Positions 47,698-56,976 are shown, numbered from the stretch's first letter. The stretch is DNA of 64,000 nucleotides from CBDCVN01 sp965223045 (GCA_965223045.1 CBDCVN010000013.1:5022001-5086000), one strand, 5' to 3'. Notes: a model not told the origin generated them from the sequence alone. A program made the numbers and translations.

Positions 47698-47968
47698 TAA
47701 ATGACTTGAGCCACCCACTGTGTAATGCACTGACCGAGACTTTTACCTTCTTGCTTTTCCAGCAAAGCCGTTACTAATGATAACTGTTTGTTGCTTATGG
47801 CAGGTTTACGACCACCAGAATATTCTTCAAATTGGTCAAATATTTGCTGAAATTATTCAAACCAGTGGTTTTGCCGTTATTTGTACCAGTTTAAAAAGGA
47901 AAATGCTATAAACCTGCAATGCCCACAACCTAATTTTTAGCAACTACCAAGAGGGTTTGTTAAAATAG
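47698..47968. other. Mobile-element debris (transposase-like fragment, minus strand)
   Basis: On the minus strand a frame with EEYSGGRKPAISNKQLSLVT followed by ALLEKQEGKSLGQ recalls the HTH and linker of IS630-type first ORFs, but it is short and has no partner. I take it as debris. Confidence 0.3.
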
Positions 47969-47996
47969 TTGACAAACTTTATCAACTATGTAGAAT
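47969..47996 (+). promoter_or_regulatory. Sigma-70-type promoter
   Basis: TTGACA (47969-47974), a 16-nt spacer and TAGAAT (47991-47996). The first hairpin with a T-run downstream is at 48139-48178, so a ~175-nt transcript is predicted. No convincing protein is encoded between them. Confidence 0.55.
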
Positions 47997-48002
47997 AAAG
48001 TT

Positions 48003-48178
48003 ATGATTAGACTTCATCAAGTAACTGATGGAATCAAATTTGACAAAGGACTTTGACAAGATGAATCGTTTTCGAACAGCAATTACACCCTTAACAATGT
48101 TACAGCATAGTATTGCCAAAAGGGTATTTTATGTGTGTGGTAGAGGCATGATTAATCGTGCCTCTACCAATCTTTTTT
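48003..48178 (+). ncRNA. Candidate short transcript between promoter and terminator
   Basis: It is bounded by the TTGACA/TAGAAT promoter upstream and a perfect 10-bp hairpin with a T-run downstream. It contains only a 17-codon frame (MIRLHQVTDG...) and another short frame without an RBS. It could be a small RNA or the leader of a lost gene. Confidence 0.3.
48139..48178 (+). terminator. Perfect hairpin terminator made of a dispersed palindromic repeat
   Basis: GGTAGAGGCA (48139-48148) pairs with TGCCTCTACC (48159-48168), followed by TCTTTTTT. A diverged copy of the same palindrome lies near 30883. Confidence 0.7.
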
Positions 48179-48241
48179 CCTGTTGTCCTTGTTTTAATGT
48201 CAATAAACTCTAAAATTAACCTTCAATTTTTATAGCGATTT

Positions 48242-48269
48242 TTTACAGTTAGACTGTTGTATGTATAAC
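48242..48269 (+). promoter_or_regulatory. Promoter of cysH
   Basis: TTTACA (48242-48247), 16-nt spacer, TATAAC (48264-48269). The ATG follows 13 nt after the -10 box, so the leader is very short and may start inside the AGGAG. Confidence 0.55.
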
Positions 48270-48282
48270 CTAGGAGCATTTT

Positions 48283-48960
48283 ATGGCAGAAGTTTTAGAC
48301 AATCCTTCTTTACAAAAATGGGATAAAAATACTGATCCACAAGATATAATTCGTTGGGCTTTGGAAACTTACCCTCATACAATTATGCCTAGTGGTTTTA
48401 ACATTAATGGCATAGTGCTTTTAGATATGGCTGTGCGTGCTGGTTATCGTGGCGAGGTGGTTTTTGTAGATACAGGCTACCATTTTAAAGAAACTTTGCA
48501 AACTCGAGACGAACTAGCCCTAGCCTACCCTCAAGTAAGCATCGTAACTGTCAGTGCCAATCGTGAAGATGATAAGCTTTATGAACAAGATACTGATAAA
48601 TGCTGTGCTTTACGCAAAGTAAAACCTTTACAAGACTACTTGGCTAGAAAACAACCAGATGCTGTGTTTAGTGCTAGAAGTCATAATCAATCTGCTACAC
48701 GTGCTAATCTTGAATTTATTGAAAAGAGTGTAAATCGTGATAAAATAAACCCACTTATTTACTGGTCCCAAGAAGATTTAGAAACGTATGCTCATATTTA
48801 TGAATTGACCTTAAATCCTTTGTACAAACAAGGGTACTTGAGTATTGGTTGCGCACCTTGCACAAGAGCTGTTGAAGAAGGTGAGGATGCTCGGTCAGGC
48901 CGTTGGGCAGGCAGTAAAAAAACTGAATGTGGTTTGTGGTATGGAATTAACTCTTTATAA
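48283..48960 (+). CDS. cysH: Adenylyl-sulfate (APS) reductase, CysH type, 225 aa
   Basis: This enzyme reduces activated sulfate to sulfite with thioredoxin. SGFNINGIVLLDMA and FVDTGYHFKETL belong to the PP-loop nucleotide site. CCALRKVKPL (two Cys, about 107) and CAPCTRAV (two Cys, about 192) give the four-Cys [4Fe-4S] set that marks APS reductases rather than PAPS reductases. KTECGLW at the C-terminus carries the catalytic Cys. The operon partners sat/cysC are not adjacent. With cysK it gives the reductive sulfur route. Confidence 0.93.
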   Translation: MAEVLDNPSLQKWDKNTDPQDIIRWALETYPHTIMPSGFNINGIVLLDMAVRAGYRGEVVFVDTGYHFKETLQTRDELALAYPQVSIVTVSANREDDKLYEQDTDKCCALRKVKPLQDYLARKQPDAVFSARSHNQSATRANLEFIEKSVNRDKINPLIYWSQEDLETYAHIYELTLNPLYKQGYLSIGCAPCTRAVEEGEDARSGRWAGSKKTECGLWYGINSL

Positions 48961-48989
48961 TGACACTTTCAAACTAGTTATGTTAGAAT
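48960..48989 (+). promoter_or_regulatory. Promoter just after cysH, driving the candidate sRNA
   Basis: ATGACA (48960-48965), 18-nt spacer and TAGAAT (48984-48989). Expected start is near 48996. There is no plus-strand gene downstream, only a structured region and a terminator. Confidence 0.5.
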
Positions 48990-48991
48990 GA

Positions 48992-49152
48992 TCCTAACGC
49001 TAGTTAGGAGGTGGTCTTATTATTAGTCAAAATTTAAGCGAAGGTACCCGTCAAGGGTGACTGTTCTACACAGCCTGTGTTCAAGTGGCAATTGCCCTTG
49101 AGTTTAAACGGGATACCGAAAAAAGCCTTGGGTTTTTAAGCTCAGGGCTTTT
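48992..49152 (+). ncRNA. Candidate small RNA with three stems and an intrinsic terminator
   Basis: After the promoter come a 5' hairpin TCCTAAC/GTTAGGA (48992-49009) and a long composite stem. In the composite stem GGTACCCGT (49043-49051) pairs with ACGGGATACC (49108-49117, one bulge), TCAAGGG (49051-49057) pairs with CCCTTGA (49095-49101), and an apical ACACA/TGTGT caps it. The terminator AAAAAGCC/GGCTTTTT with U-tract ends at about 49152. No frame inside looks coding. Its 3' end overlaps the end of the opposite-strand ligase gene. No Rfam class is recognised by eye. Confidence 0.5.
49119..49152. terminator. Bidirectional terminator hairpin
   Basis: AAAAAGCC(T)TGGG and CTCA(G)GGCTTTTT form a stem with A- and T-runs on the two sides. 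It ends the candidate sRNA and probably the ligase gene on the minus strand. Confidence 0.65.
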
Positions 49153-50575
49153 TCAATTCCAAATTTTTATCTAAAATAGCTGTTCCTATACCAACACCAA
49201 ACATTCCCCATATTATTGGCTCAATAAATAACGTTGGAAACCACACCAAGCCAAAAATGCCATAAGTTAGTGTTCCTGCTATAATGGCTAGAGAGGTTCC
49301 TGAAGCATGCTTCCACATTAACCATAGTCCACTAAAAACAAAAGTAAGAAAGAGCACTAATCCTATCAAACCACTTGATAAAGCCATGTCCAAGAAATAA
49401 TTGTGAGCCATGTCGAGTCGAAATTTAACTGTTCTATTTGTGCCATCCGGCTTAGTGTAAGTTACTGTTGGTAGCTCTGTGTTTGCATGGCTAAGATTCA
49501 GCTGTAAATTAGTAGCTTCTGTAGGTATTGGTAACAATTTAAAAACAAACTTGTGATCTTCTTCAGGCAGGTATTCCCAAAAAGCAGAGGTAAAACCATC
49601 TGGACTAATACCTACTAAGGGGTGATCACGTATAATTCGCGTTGCCTCACGCCAATATAAGAAGCGTGAACTTAGGCTGATATCCTGTCCCTTTACAGCT
49701 CTTACAGTTGCCTGAAATTGTGGCTGCAAACTGACATCATCTCCTCTAGGTAAACTAAAATACACTATAGAGCCTGTAAAGGTTACTATCGCTGTAAAAA
49801 CAAGAGCCTTTAATCTTTGACTAGGGTGGCGCAAACTAGTTATAAATACTAAAACCCAAATAACCCCAAAAGCTAAAAAAGCAGCTCGATTTGAGCTTAT
49901 AACTATAGCTGATGGTAAAATTACAAAGCTAGGTATGTGCCACCATGTAACTTTAGAACTTTTAATAGCAAAAGTAGCTAAAGTAATTAAGGCAAAGCTA
50001 CCATAGGCACCCAAAATATCAATATGACCAAAAGTACCAAAAGGTGGGTATTCCAAGCCTTTAGTAAGGCTAGCAAAAGGGTTCATGTGGTAGGCTTGTA
50101 ACAGAGTAAATATTGATGCAACTATACCACCAGTTGCTAAAAGTGCAAAGATATGTTGAAAAGGAACACGTTTGAGTTGGATAAATCCTGCAACTAGCAA
50201 AGCTAAAGAGTACCAAAGAGCTTGGACCCATAGTCCATCTAGCCTAGATTCGTTACCTAATAAAGTTATTGCTATAGGATAGTCTTTTATAAAAAATCCA
50301 CAAATTATTAACCAGATAAATAGTAGACTGCCTGTTTTTAGTGTTAGAGGAAGCTTTAAAAATGAGCTTAATAGGGATCTGAATCTAGCTTCAGGATGAC
50401 TAAGCATAAGCGAGAATAAACCGATAATCCAAATAACAGCCAAAGCTAAACCTTTAGGAAATAGTACTGCTTTCTCTACACCTTGAGCAAAAGTATAAGG
50501 ATTAATTGTTAAAGGAAATACAACAAGAAGCAAAAACCAGAAGGTGTAATCTAGTAACTTAAGAAAATTTTTCAA
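49142..50575 (-). CDS. O-antigen ligase-like membrane protein, 477 aa
   Basis: About ten to twelve hydrophobic helices surround one large outside loop (about 240-390), where FLYWREATRIIRDHPLVGISPDGF and KFRLDMAHNYFLDMALSSGLIGL match the Wzy_C/WaaL pattern. Members join lipid-linked glycans to lipid A, other polymers or type IV pilin. Two pilin genes lie directly upstream on the same strand with only a terminator between, so pilin glycosylation is a reasonable guess. No glycan genes are near. Confidence 0.78.
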   Translation of the reverse strand: MKNFLKLLDYTFWFLLLVVFPLTINPYTFAQGVEKAVLFPKGLALAVIWIIGLFSLMLSHPEARFRSLLSSFLKLPLTLKTGSLLFIWLIICGFFIKDYPIAITLLGNESRLDGLWVQALWYSLALLVAGFIQLKRVPFQHIFALLATGGIVASIFTLLQAYHMNPFASLTKGLEYPPFGTFGHIDILGAYGSFALITLATFAIKSSKVTWWHIPSFVILPSAIVISSNRAAFLAFGVIWVLVFITSLRHPSQRLKALVFTAIVTFTGSIVYFSLPRGDDVSLQPQFQATVRAVKGQDISLSSRFLYWREATRIIRDHPLVGISPDGFTSAFWEYLPEEDHKFVFKLLPIPTEATNLQLNLSHANTELPTVTYTKPDGTNRTVKFRLDMAHNYFLDMALSSGLIGLVLFLTFVFSGLWLMWKHASGTSLAIIAGTLTYGIFGLVWFPTLFIEPIIWGMFGVGIGTAILDKNLELKKP

Positions 50576-50621
50576 CTTGAACTCCTAGGTAGCTGGGTGA
50601 GCCTAGTGGTAGTAACAAAAC

Positions 50622-50644
50622 GCCCTGACTTTGCAGTCAGGGCA
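50622..50644 (-). terminator. Terminator between the pilin and ligase genes
   Basis: GCCCTGACT and AGTCAGGGC form a 9-bp stem around a TTGC loop. On the minus strand it is followed by GTTTTGTTAC. Confidence 0.7.
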
Positions 50645-50712
50645 CGTTAGAATAATTAACAATTTTGGCTCACAAAAATTATTCTATCAAAACTTTATCT
50701 AATGTTTGTGGT

Positions 50713-51090
50713 TTACCAAGCTCGAGTATAAATGAAGTTACCACCACTTATAACTACAATTGAACCTGTTGTCCCTTCACTATCTACAGTATAAGAGCCA
50801 TCACCATTATCAATAACTTCAGCACTAGTCACGCTGTTTGGTAGGGATCGCATGCCATCAAGGTTTGCACAAGACCCTACTAAATCGGCTAAGTTCAAAT
50901 AAGGATCAGCTAAGTTTTGTTCAATATGACTTACACAGTTGTGAACATAAGCTTGCAAGGCAGCATCATGTGCTGCACGACGAGATTGTACAATGCCGAC
51001 AATTAGAACACTTGCTAAGATTCCTATAATGGCAATCACCACTAGAAGTTCAATAAGGGTTAGTCCGTCGTTTTTTGTCCTCCTGTTCAT
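50713..51090 (-). CDS. Type IV pilin-like protein (second pilin), 125 aa
   Basis: The prepilin leader ends with Gly before LTLIELLVVIAIIGILASVLIVGIVQSRRAAHDAALQAYV, a class III signal with Glu+5. The C-terminal part has two Cys (about 47 and 69) and a VDNGDGSYTVDSEGTTGSIV strand shared with the neighbouring pilin. Leader residue +1 is Leu rather than Phe, as in minor pilins. It probably arose as a duplicate of the gene at 51252. AGGAGG precedes the start. Confidence 0.9.
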   Translation of the reverse strand: MNRRTKNDGLTLIELLVVIAIIGILASVLIVGIVQSRRAAHDAALQAYVHNCVSHIEQNLADPYLNLADLVGSCANLDGMRSLPNSVTSAEVIDNGDGSYTVDSEGTTGSIVVISGGNFIYTRAW

Positions 51091-51183
51091 AATACACCTC
51101 CTTTATGGGTATTATATGCCTGAATTGAGTTTTACAAGCTGAAAGCTTTTATTCCATGATTTTTATGCTTTATGTACAAAAAA

Positions 51184-51240
51184 GCAGCAGGTGAAGCTAA
51201 ACTTCCACCTGCTGCTATAGGAGCTTTTAGGCTCCTATAG
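51184..51240 (-). terminator. Two tandem hairpins after pilA
   Basis: GCAGCAGGTG...CACCTGCTGC (51184-51215) is followed on the minus strand by TTTTTTGT. Next to it lies a perfect 10-bp palindromic hairpin, CTATAGGAGC/GCTCCTATAG (51215-51240). Together they end or attenuate pilin transcription and may stabilise the message. Confidence 0.8.
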
Positions 51241-51251
51241 TTTGTAGCTAC

Positions 51252-51626
51252 TTACCAATTTTTGGTGTAGATAAACTCACCACTAGCGGTAATGGCAACT
51301 GTTGAAGTAGTTATACCTGTACCACTTATGCTGTATGTACCATCACCATTATCAGCTACAGTAGCAGCTGTAATAGCATTAGGCATGGCATTCATACCAG
51401 GAACAGCAGTTTCACAATCCCCAGTTGGAATGGACGCAGTAGCATCCGTAAGCTCAACCTCAACAGCCGTGGCACAATTACGGACATAAGATTGTAGTGC
51501 AGCATCGTTGGCAGCCTTACGTGCACGAAGTAAGTTAGGAATAAGTACTGCAGCCAAGATACCAATGATGGCAATGACTATGAGGAGTTCTATAAGTGTG
51601 AAACCTTTGTTTGATTTGTTGCGCAT
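51252..51626 (-). CDS. pilA: Major type IV pilin-like protein (PilA), 124 aa
   Basis: It has the cleavage site KG/FTLIELLIVIAIIGILAAV, then LIPNLLRARKAANDAALQSYV. The LIPNLL.ARK.AND signature is typical of Deinococcus/Thermus pilins. Two Cys (about 49 and 70) and a DNGDGTYSISGTG-like strand form the C-terminal half. AAAGGAGCG precedes the ATG. It is paired with a second pilin and an O-antigen-ligase-like gene. It may serve in pili, twitching or DNA uptake. Confidence 0.93.
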   Translation of the reverse strand: MRNKSNKGFTLIELLIVIAIIGILAAVLIPNLLRARKAANDAALQSYVRNCATAVEVELTDATASIPTGDCETAVPGMNAMPNAITAATVADNGDGTYSISGTGITTSTVAITASGEFIYTKNW

Positions 51627-51942
51627 TTATGCGCTCCTTTCAAGCAACCAATAATTAGTATATAATGATAGTTGCTCGGTAAAAATTCAGCATGGCTATT
51701 GGGCCTTGCTCAGTTGTATACTTTAGCATCCTTCTTGTTATGTAAATGTTAGTTAATTTGTAAACATTTGTTTCTAAGAAATGGATGTGAGTAAAATAAG
51801 CTTCACTCAGAATATTATTGAAGCATTTTTGCTCTGTTTGGATGACTTGTTCTTTTTTTTCAGCTATAGTCATATTGGGAAACACCTTGTTCTTGCTGTG
51901 GCAAATAATTAAGGAAAGCTTAAGTAGTTAGAGGTTATATAA

Positions 51943-53798
51943 ATGCAAAGTAAACTTATATACATTAGAACCCTACAAGTAATTTGGCTAAGCCTTTCTA
52001 TTCTTTTAACTCATATGGCTTTTGCTCAAATGCCGAATCTAGAAATATATCAAGATGATAGGCTTACTTTACAAATCCCTGCTGGATGGACAACCCTGTG
52101 GGGGGGGATGAATTTATTATTTCCTCAAATATTGACGATAAAGATGCTCCCGGTTTTATTATTATCCCTAGTGACTTCTTACCTGCAGAGCAAGTTCCTT
52201 TATTGTTAAATCAGCTCACCACAGCATTTGAACAAACCTTGGGTGCTACTTTTGTCATTGTTGATGAAAGACCCTTGCCACAGGGTGGAATACTCAGATT
52301 AATGGATTTGACTGCCTTACCCTCAAAAGGTCGGCTTGCCATTTGGATAGCTCCTGATTCAAATAGGGCACTTACCACAATTGTTATTTTTGCTGCTCAA
52401 ATAACCGAGTTTGAAGCATTGGGAGGAATAACACTACTTACCTCTGTAGCACAGAGTATTCGTAATCCTAATGAAGAACCCCTTACTGATAACCCAGAAC
52501 CAAAACAAATAGAGATCTCTTCTAGTAATGTTGATATTGTAAATATCTTTAATTTCCTTGTGGGTGAGTTGAATGATGACACTATTTTGGATCTCCAAAA
52601 TGCTAATACAGCAAGTTTGTCAATTATTAGTGAGGAACGAAGGGTTACTTTACTAGCAATTTTACAGGAAACTATTCAGCAAATAAAATTAGCCCAAGAT
52701 CAAGGTTATGATGACATCTTGCGAGTTATACTGAAGGACTACTGGCTTTTTGCAGCACAAGCACAGCCTAGTGACCCTCTTTCTCCTATAGTTATAGAAC
52801 TCTTAGCAATGAAGCAAACTACACCCTTTAACAAAACATCAATTAATAAGCCTCTTTTAAATCAAGATATAAGTCCTCTGTTAATTCCTAATGCTTTAGC
52901 TGTGCTTGCCTTAAACTTAAGAAAAACACAGCAGGAAACATTACAAGGGTTTTGGATGCAGATTATGCAGCTACGTCCTGATTTGGCAAGAATGTTTGCT
53001 GAGCTGGAATCATCACTAGCTATGGAGTTGGATAAAGATTTACATGCTCTATTACTATCTCTCACAGAACAGGAGGCTGTGCTTACTTTGTTAGGCAATT
53101 TATCCCAAGAAGATGTTTTAGAAACTTTTAAGGTAGGCAATATCTTGTTAAGTGCTAAATCATTACCTGAGGGAAAGATATATTATAAGAACCTTTCTGA
53201 GCAATCAGAGGACATTATTTTAAGCTTTGTCTCGCAAGGACTTATTATGGGGAGTGAAGTAAGTGTTTTAAGTTTACTTTCTACTTACTCAGCTTCCAAA
53301 CTAGCTTTTAATTCTGAGGAACCGCTTTTCCAAATAGCACTTCGCGAAATAAATAGTCTAGCAGCAGAGTATAATTCAACTTACTTTCAAGAAACACTAC
53401 AGCAACTTTATGGTGTTTATTTGGCTCTAGATTTACAAGGCAAAATGGATATAACTTTCAATTTGGATTTTACTAGTGTTGAGGGTGCTCGAGCTTTTAA
53501 TGCTATGTTACAAATACTTTTAGTGGAGCTTACTCTTAGCCAAGATCCTAATGCTAAACAGTTAGAGCAAAATATGGTTTGGCAACAACAAGGCGCTAGT
53601 CTCAATGGTCATATCAGCTTCCCTCAGGCAATCTATCAAGGCTTTTTAGATTCATTAGTGCAAAATGTTGCTGAAAGAGTGGCTATTCAGGAAGGGCTCG
53701 AGCAATATCTAAGTGCTTATGCTCTAAATATGTGGATGATTAATAACAAAGCTCTCTTTGGTCGTGTGACTGGTTATAACCCTTTATTACCTTATTAA
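51943..53798 (+). pseudogene. Secreted protein, out of frame at a G8 tract (possibly phase-variable)
   Basis: A signal peptide (MQSKLIYIRTLQVIWLSLSI...MAFAQ) and the first ~50 residues, up to LTLQIPAGWTTL, are in one frame. The remaining ~560 residues (GGDEFIISSNIDDKDAPGF... to YNPLLPY at 53798) are in another. The break is a run of eight G (52100-52107); nine G would restore one ~618-aa protein. The long body shows no stops and two CTCGAG sites, so it is under coding constraint. No domain is recognised; it is rich in helices with a hydrophobic-repeat look. Either the tract switches the gene on and off or the base count is an assembly error. Confidence 0.75.
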
Positions 53799-53837
53799 CA
53801 AGCACCCATTGTTATTAGTATAAACATACAAGATATA

Positions 53838-54010
53838 TAGATGTCCAGATAAATTCTTACCCTATAAACACGATAACTGTCATCCTGAGCGCAGCGAAGT
53901 ACCTCTAGCATGTTAACTGCCTTTAGAGATTCTTCGTCGTTATCCTCCTCAGAATGACATGCTCACAGACGGCTTTTCCCTCTAAGGAAAAAACTTTTCT
54001 GGGGCACTAT
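53838..54010 (+). mobile_element. MITE related to IS630 (copy 2)
   Basis: It opens TAGATGTCCAGATAAATTCTT like the full IS630 elements, has the internal TGTCATCCTGAGCGCAGCG and CAGAATGACATGCTC palindrome arms, and closes with AAGGAAAAAACTTTTCTGG. It is the best-preserved end sequence of the three. Confidence 0.7.
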
Positions 54011-54202
54011 ATATCAATATAGGTAAATGAGCGATTGTCAAGTAGAGGGGTTTTTACGCACTCTTAACGCCTCTATTTCTAAACTACAAACAGTTTGAAC
54101 TGAGAGGTCAGAATTATGAAGAGAAATTTCCAGCTCAACCTAGTTATTTTAGCAATATAAAGAAAACTAGAGAAATAACCATATTTTTAAGGAGAAGAGG
54201 TA

Positions 54203-56947
54203 ATGAAAAACCTACCCATATTAATAACTATAGTAGTTGCATTACTAGCAGCCTGTGGTACAAATAGCCCAACTGGCCCAAAGGGAAGCTTTTCCCTCGA
54301 GCTGAGTCCATCAAGTGTCTCTGCTAAAAAAGGTGGAGCTAGTCAAGTTACTATTACTATAAATCGTACAAATGGATTAGATGAGGCTATAGCTTTATCC
54401 CTAGAAAATGCTCCTAATGGTGTTACTGGGACTTTTGCTCCTGAGAGCACAGTAGGGGATTCTAGTACCCTAACTCTCAACATAAATACAAACACTCAAC
54501 CTGATGACTACACTATAAATATTCAAGGGAAAGGTAGTTCAAGTAAAGTAGTAGCTTTAAGCCTTAAGGTAACAGAGGCAAAAACTCCACAGTCTTCTAA
54601 AGTTGAAATTCGCGAAGGATTAACACCTACTAGAACATCAATGCCACCATTTGATGATGGTAAGTCTCGTTCTGTTGTTAGATTAGAAGAGGCAAATGGT
54701 AGTAGGCCTGCTGAGTTCGTTGAAAACGAAGTTTTATTAATGACAGATGATGAAAAAGAGTTGGCAGCATTCCTAAAACGTTGGCAAGGTGAGGTTTTGC
54801 AAGAAATTGATTTTGCAGAGGCTGGCCTAAATGATCTACAGTCTATGTATTTAGTTCGGGTTAATGCTACTGCTGTTGATGATAGCACCTTAGTAGATAA
54901 TATTTTAAAGATTTCCCCAGAAGTACAGGGTGATTTACGAGTTTCCTCACAAGAAGGTTTAAACCTATTAGCACTTTTTGCTCAGGAAGCAGCCAATGGT
55001 CTAACAATAGGAATAAATTGGCTAACTCAAAGCGATAGCTTTATGGATGGTATTTCAAATGAAAGCTCTAGTGGACCTACAGATCAAGGTTACAGCAGTA
55101 ATGCTTTTGATTGGCAAATTTTCAAATTAGGTTCTTCGCCTAATATTGGTGTAACTAATGCATGGCAAATGCTAGAGCTTACTAATAAACTCAACAATAA
55201 AGTTAAGATAGCCATTTTAGATGGTGGTTTTGCAGGTAACCAAGATTTTCCAGCAAATTGGGCTGCTTATAGTATTTTTCCAGGCAAAAGTCCTAAAAAC
55301 TCAACTAATTTGATGAGTTGTGGGGGTAACGATTGCCCTTGGCATGGCACTGCAGTGGCAATGGCTGCAGCTGGAGTTGCTGACAATGGATTTGGTGCTG
55401 CAGGTGTTGCTGGTCCTGTCGCTGACCTAATCACAGTTTACACTACAGGTGACTTCTTTATGTCTATAGCTGCAGTTGCTCTAGCAGCGGATAAGGGAGC
55501 TGATATAATCAATATGAGTTACCACACTCCTGTACCAGCTTTCTTTTCACCTACGGTTATACCTTTTAATGCAGTTACAACCATAGTAAGGGCAACTGGA
55601 ACCTTGCTTTTTGCAGCAGCTGGCAATGATGGTGAAGATGTTGATGCTGAGGATTGTTTTGGCGTTTGTTGGGAAGAAACTTGGTTTACACCCTGTGAAA
55701 ATGCTGGGGTTATTTGTGTTGGTGGTATAGATAATGATAAGGGTAAGGCTTCTGGCTCGAACTATGGTTCTAAAGAAGTTGACATTTTTGCCCCTTACCG
55801 TGTTTTTGTTGGGCCTGATCCAGATAACTCTGGTAATATGGCTAGGCGTACAGGTGGAACTAGCGTTTCTTCTCCCTTTGCAGCTGGTGTTGCAGCTCTT
55901 ATCTGGGCTGCTGACCCTAACCTAAGTGCTAATCAAGTTGAAAGCATACTAATGAGCACAGCGCGTAGTAGCAATGATTCTAAGGTTAATCGTATTGTAA
56001 ATGCCCATGGTGCTGTAAGGCAAGCACTTGGTAACATTGAGCCAACCGTTGACATTATAAAACCTACCAATGGTATCTCTGTTGAGCATGGTGGGATTGG
56101 TGGAGTAAAATTTGAAGCAGAGGTATTTGATTTTGAAGATCAATATAATTGTTGTGAAGTAACTTGGACCTCGAGCCTTGATGGTTTTATGGGTAAAGGT
56201 CTAAGTATAGAACATGCCCTTCAAAGTGTAGGTACCCATATCATTACAGCTACTATTGAAGATAGCCAAGGTGCAAAAAGTAGTGATCAAATTACTATTA
56301 TAGCTAAGAATACTCCGCCTACTGTGCAAATTATTAGGCCAACTTCTGGCGAGTCTATCTATCAGAATGTTCCTTACATTCTTCAAGGTAAAGCATTAGA
56401 TACGAATCACCTTGGTGGTGTGCCTTGCCATAAGTTAGTATGGACTAGCAGTAAAGCTGGTGATCCAAGCGCTACAGGCTGCGGCCCATCAGTTACCTTT
56501 ACAACCTTAGGCCCTCGGACTCTTACCTTAAAAGCTACAGATAATGGTGGGGCAGTTAGCTCTAGCTCTGTTGGTATAACAGTTGTTCCAGCTCCACAAC
56601 TTTGGGTGGCTGTAAAAAACCCTGTTCCTGATCATGCTATTTTAGAGGGTGAAGCGCTGAAACTTAGAGCTGAAATCAGCCAAGATTTTGAACTTCCCTC
56701 GAGCTATGAGTGGCGTCTTTATACAGATCAAACCAACTACACTGTTATAGCCAGTGGAGATGTTGTGCTATCTGATATTCCTTTTACCCTTACACAGTTT
56801 GTTCCAATTATTAAAAGAAAGATTATACCCACAAAGACTTGGACTCCAAGTGTAAGCGATGCTAATAAAAGTTTCTGGGTACAGGTTGTAGTTGATGGTG
56901 TTGAAAGTGACCGTATTGCCATTAGCGTTATCGCTATTCCTAGATAG
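54203..56947 (+). CDS. Subtilisin-like (S8) serine protease lipoprotein, 914 aa
   Basis: The lipobox LLAAC (about residue 18) anchors it. Residues 30-125 are an Ig/BACON-like beta domain (GASQVTITINRTNGLDE). The S8 catalytic residues are ILDGG (Asp, about 344), WHGTAVA (His, about 393) and GGTSVSSPFAAG (Ser, about 555), with the oxyanion Asn in FAAAGNDG. The C-terminus (about 610-914) has two or three PKD/Ig-like domains. The layout matches exported proteases of Deinococcus-like bacteria. A GAGAAGAGG sequence precedes the ATG, which is downstream of a MITE. Confidence 0.9.
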   Translation: MKNLPILITIVVALLAACGTNSPTGPKGSFSLELSPSSVSAKKGGASQVTITINRTNGLDEAIALSLENAPNGVTGTFAPESTVGDSSTLTLNINTNTQPDDYTINIQGKGSSSKVVALSLKVTEAKTPQSSKVEIREGLTPTRTSMPPFDDGKSRSVVRLEEANGSRPAEFVENEVLLMTDDEKELAAFLKRWQGEVLQEIDFAEAGLNDLQSMYLVRVNATAVDDSTLVDNILKISPEVQGDLRVSSQEGLNLLALFAQEAANGLTIGINWLTQSDSFMDGISNESSSGPTDQGYSSNAFDWQIFKLGSSPNIGVTNAWQMLELTNKLNNKVKIAILDGGFAGNQDFPANWAAYSIFPGKSPKNSTNLMSCGGNDCPWHGTAVAMAAAGVADNGFGAAGVAGPVADLITVYTTGDFFMSIAAVALAADKGADIINMSYHTPVPAFFSPTVIPFNAVTTIVRATGTLLFAAAGNDGEDVDAEDCFGVCWEETWFTPCENAGVICVGGIDNDKGKASGSNYGSKEVDIFAPYRVFVGPDPDNSGNMARRTGGTSVSSPFAAGVAALIWAADPNLSANQVESILMSTARSSNDSKVNRIVNAHGAVRQALGNIEPTVDIIKPTNGISVEHGGIGGVKFEAEVFDFEDQYNCCEVTWTSSLDGFMGKGLSIEHALQSVGTHIITATIEDSQGAKSSDQITIIAKNTPPTVQIIRPTSGESIYQNVPYILQGKALDTNHLGGVPCHKLVWTSSKAGDPSATGCGPSVTFTTLGPRTLTLKATDNGGAVSSSSVGITVVPAPQLWVAVKNPVPDHAILEGEALKLRAEISQDFELPSSYEWRLYTDQTNYTVIASGDVVLSDIPFTLTQFVPIIKRKIIPTKTWTPSVSDANKSFWVQVVVDGVESDRIAISVIAIPR

Positions 56948-56976
56948 TCTAATAACTTTAGAAATTAAAGTAAAAG

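Noticed and set aside
51655..51885. 76-codon minus-strand frame upstream of pilA
   Set aside because: No RBS and no protein-like composition; it occupies the pilA promoter region.
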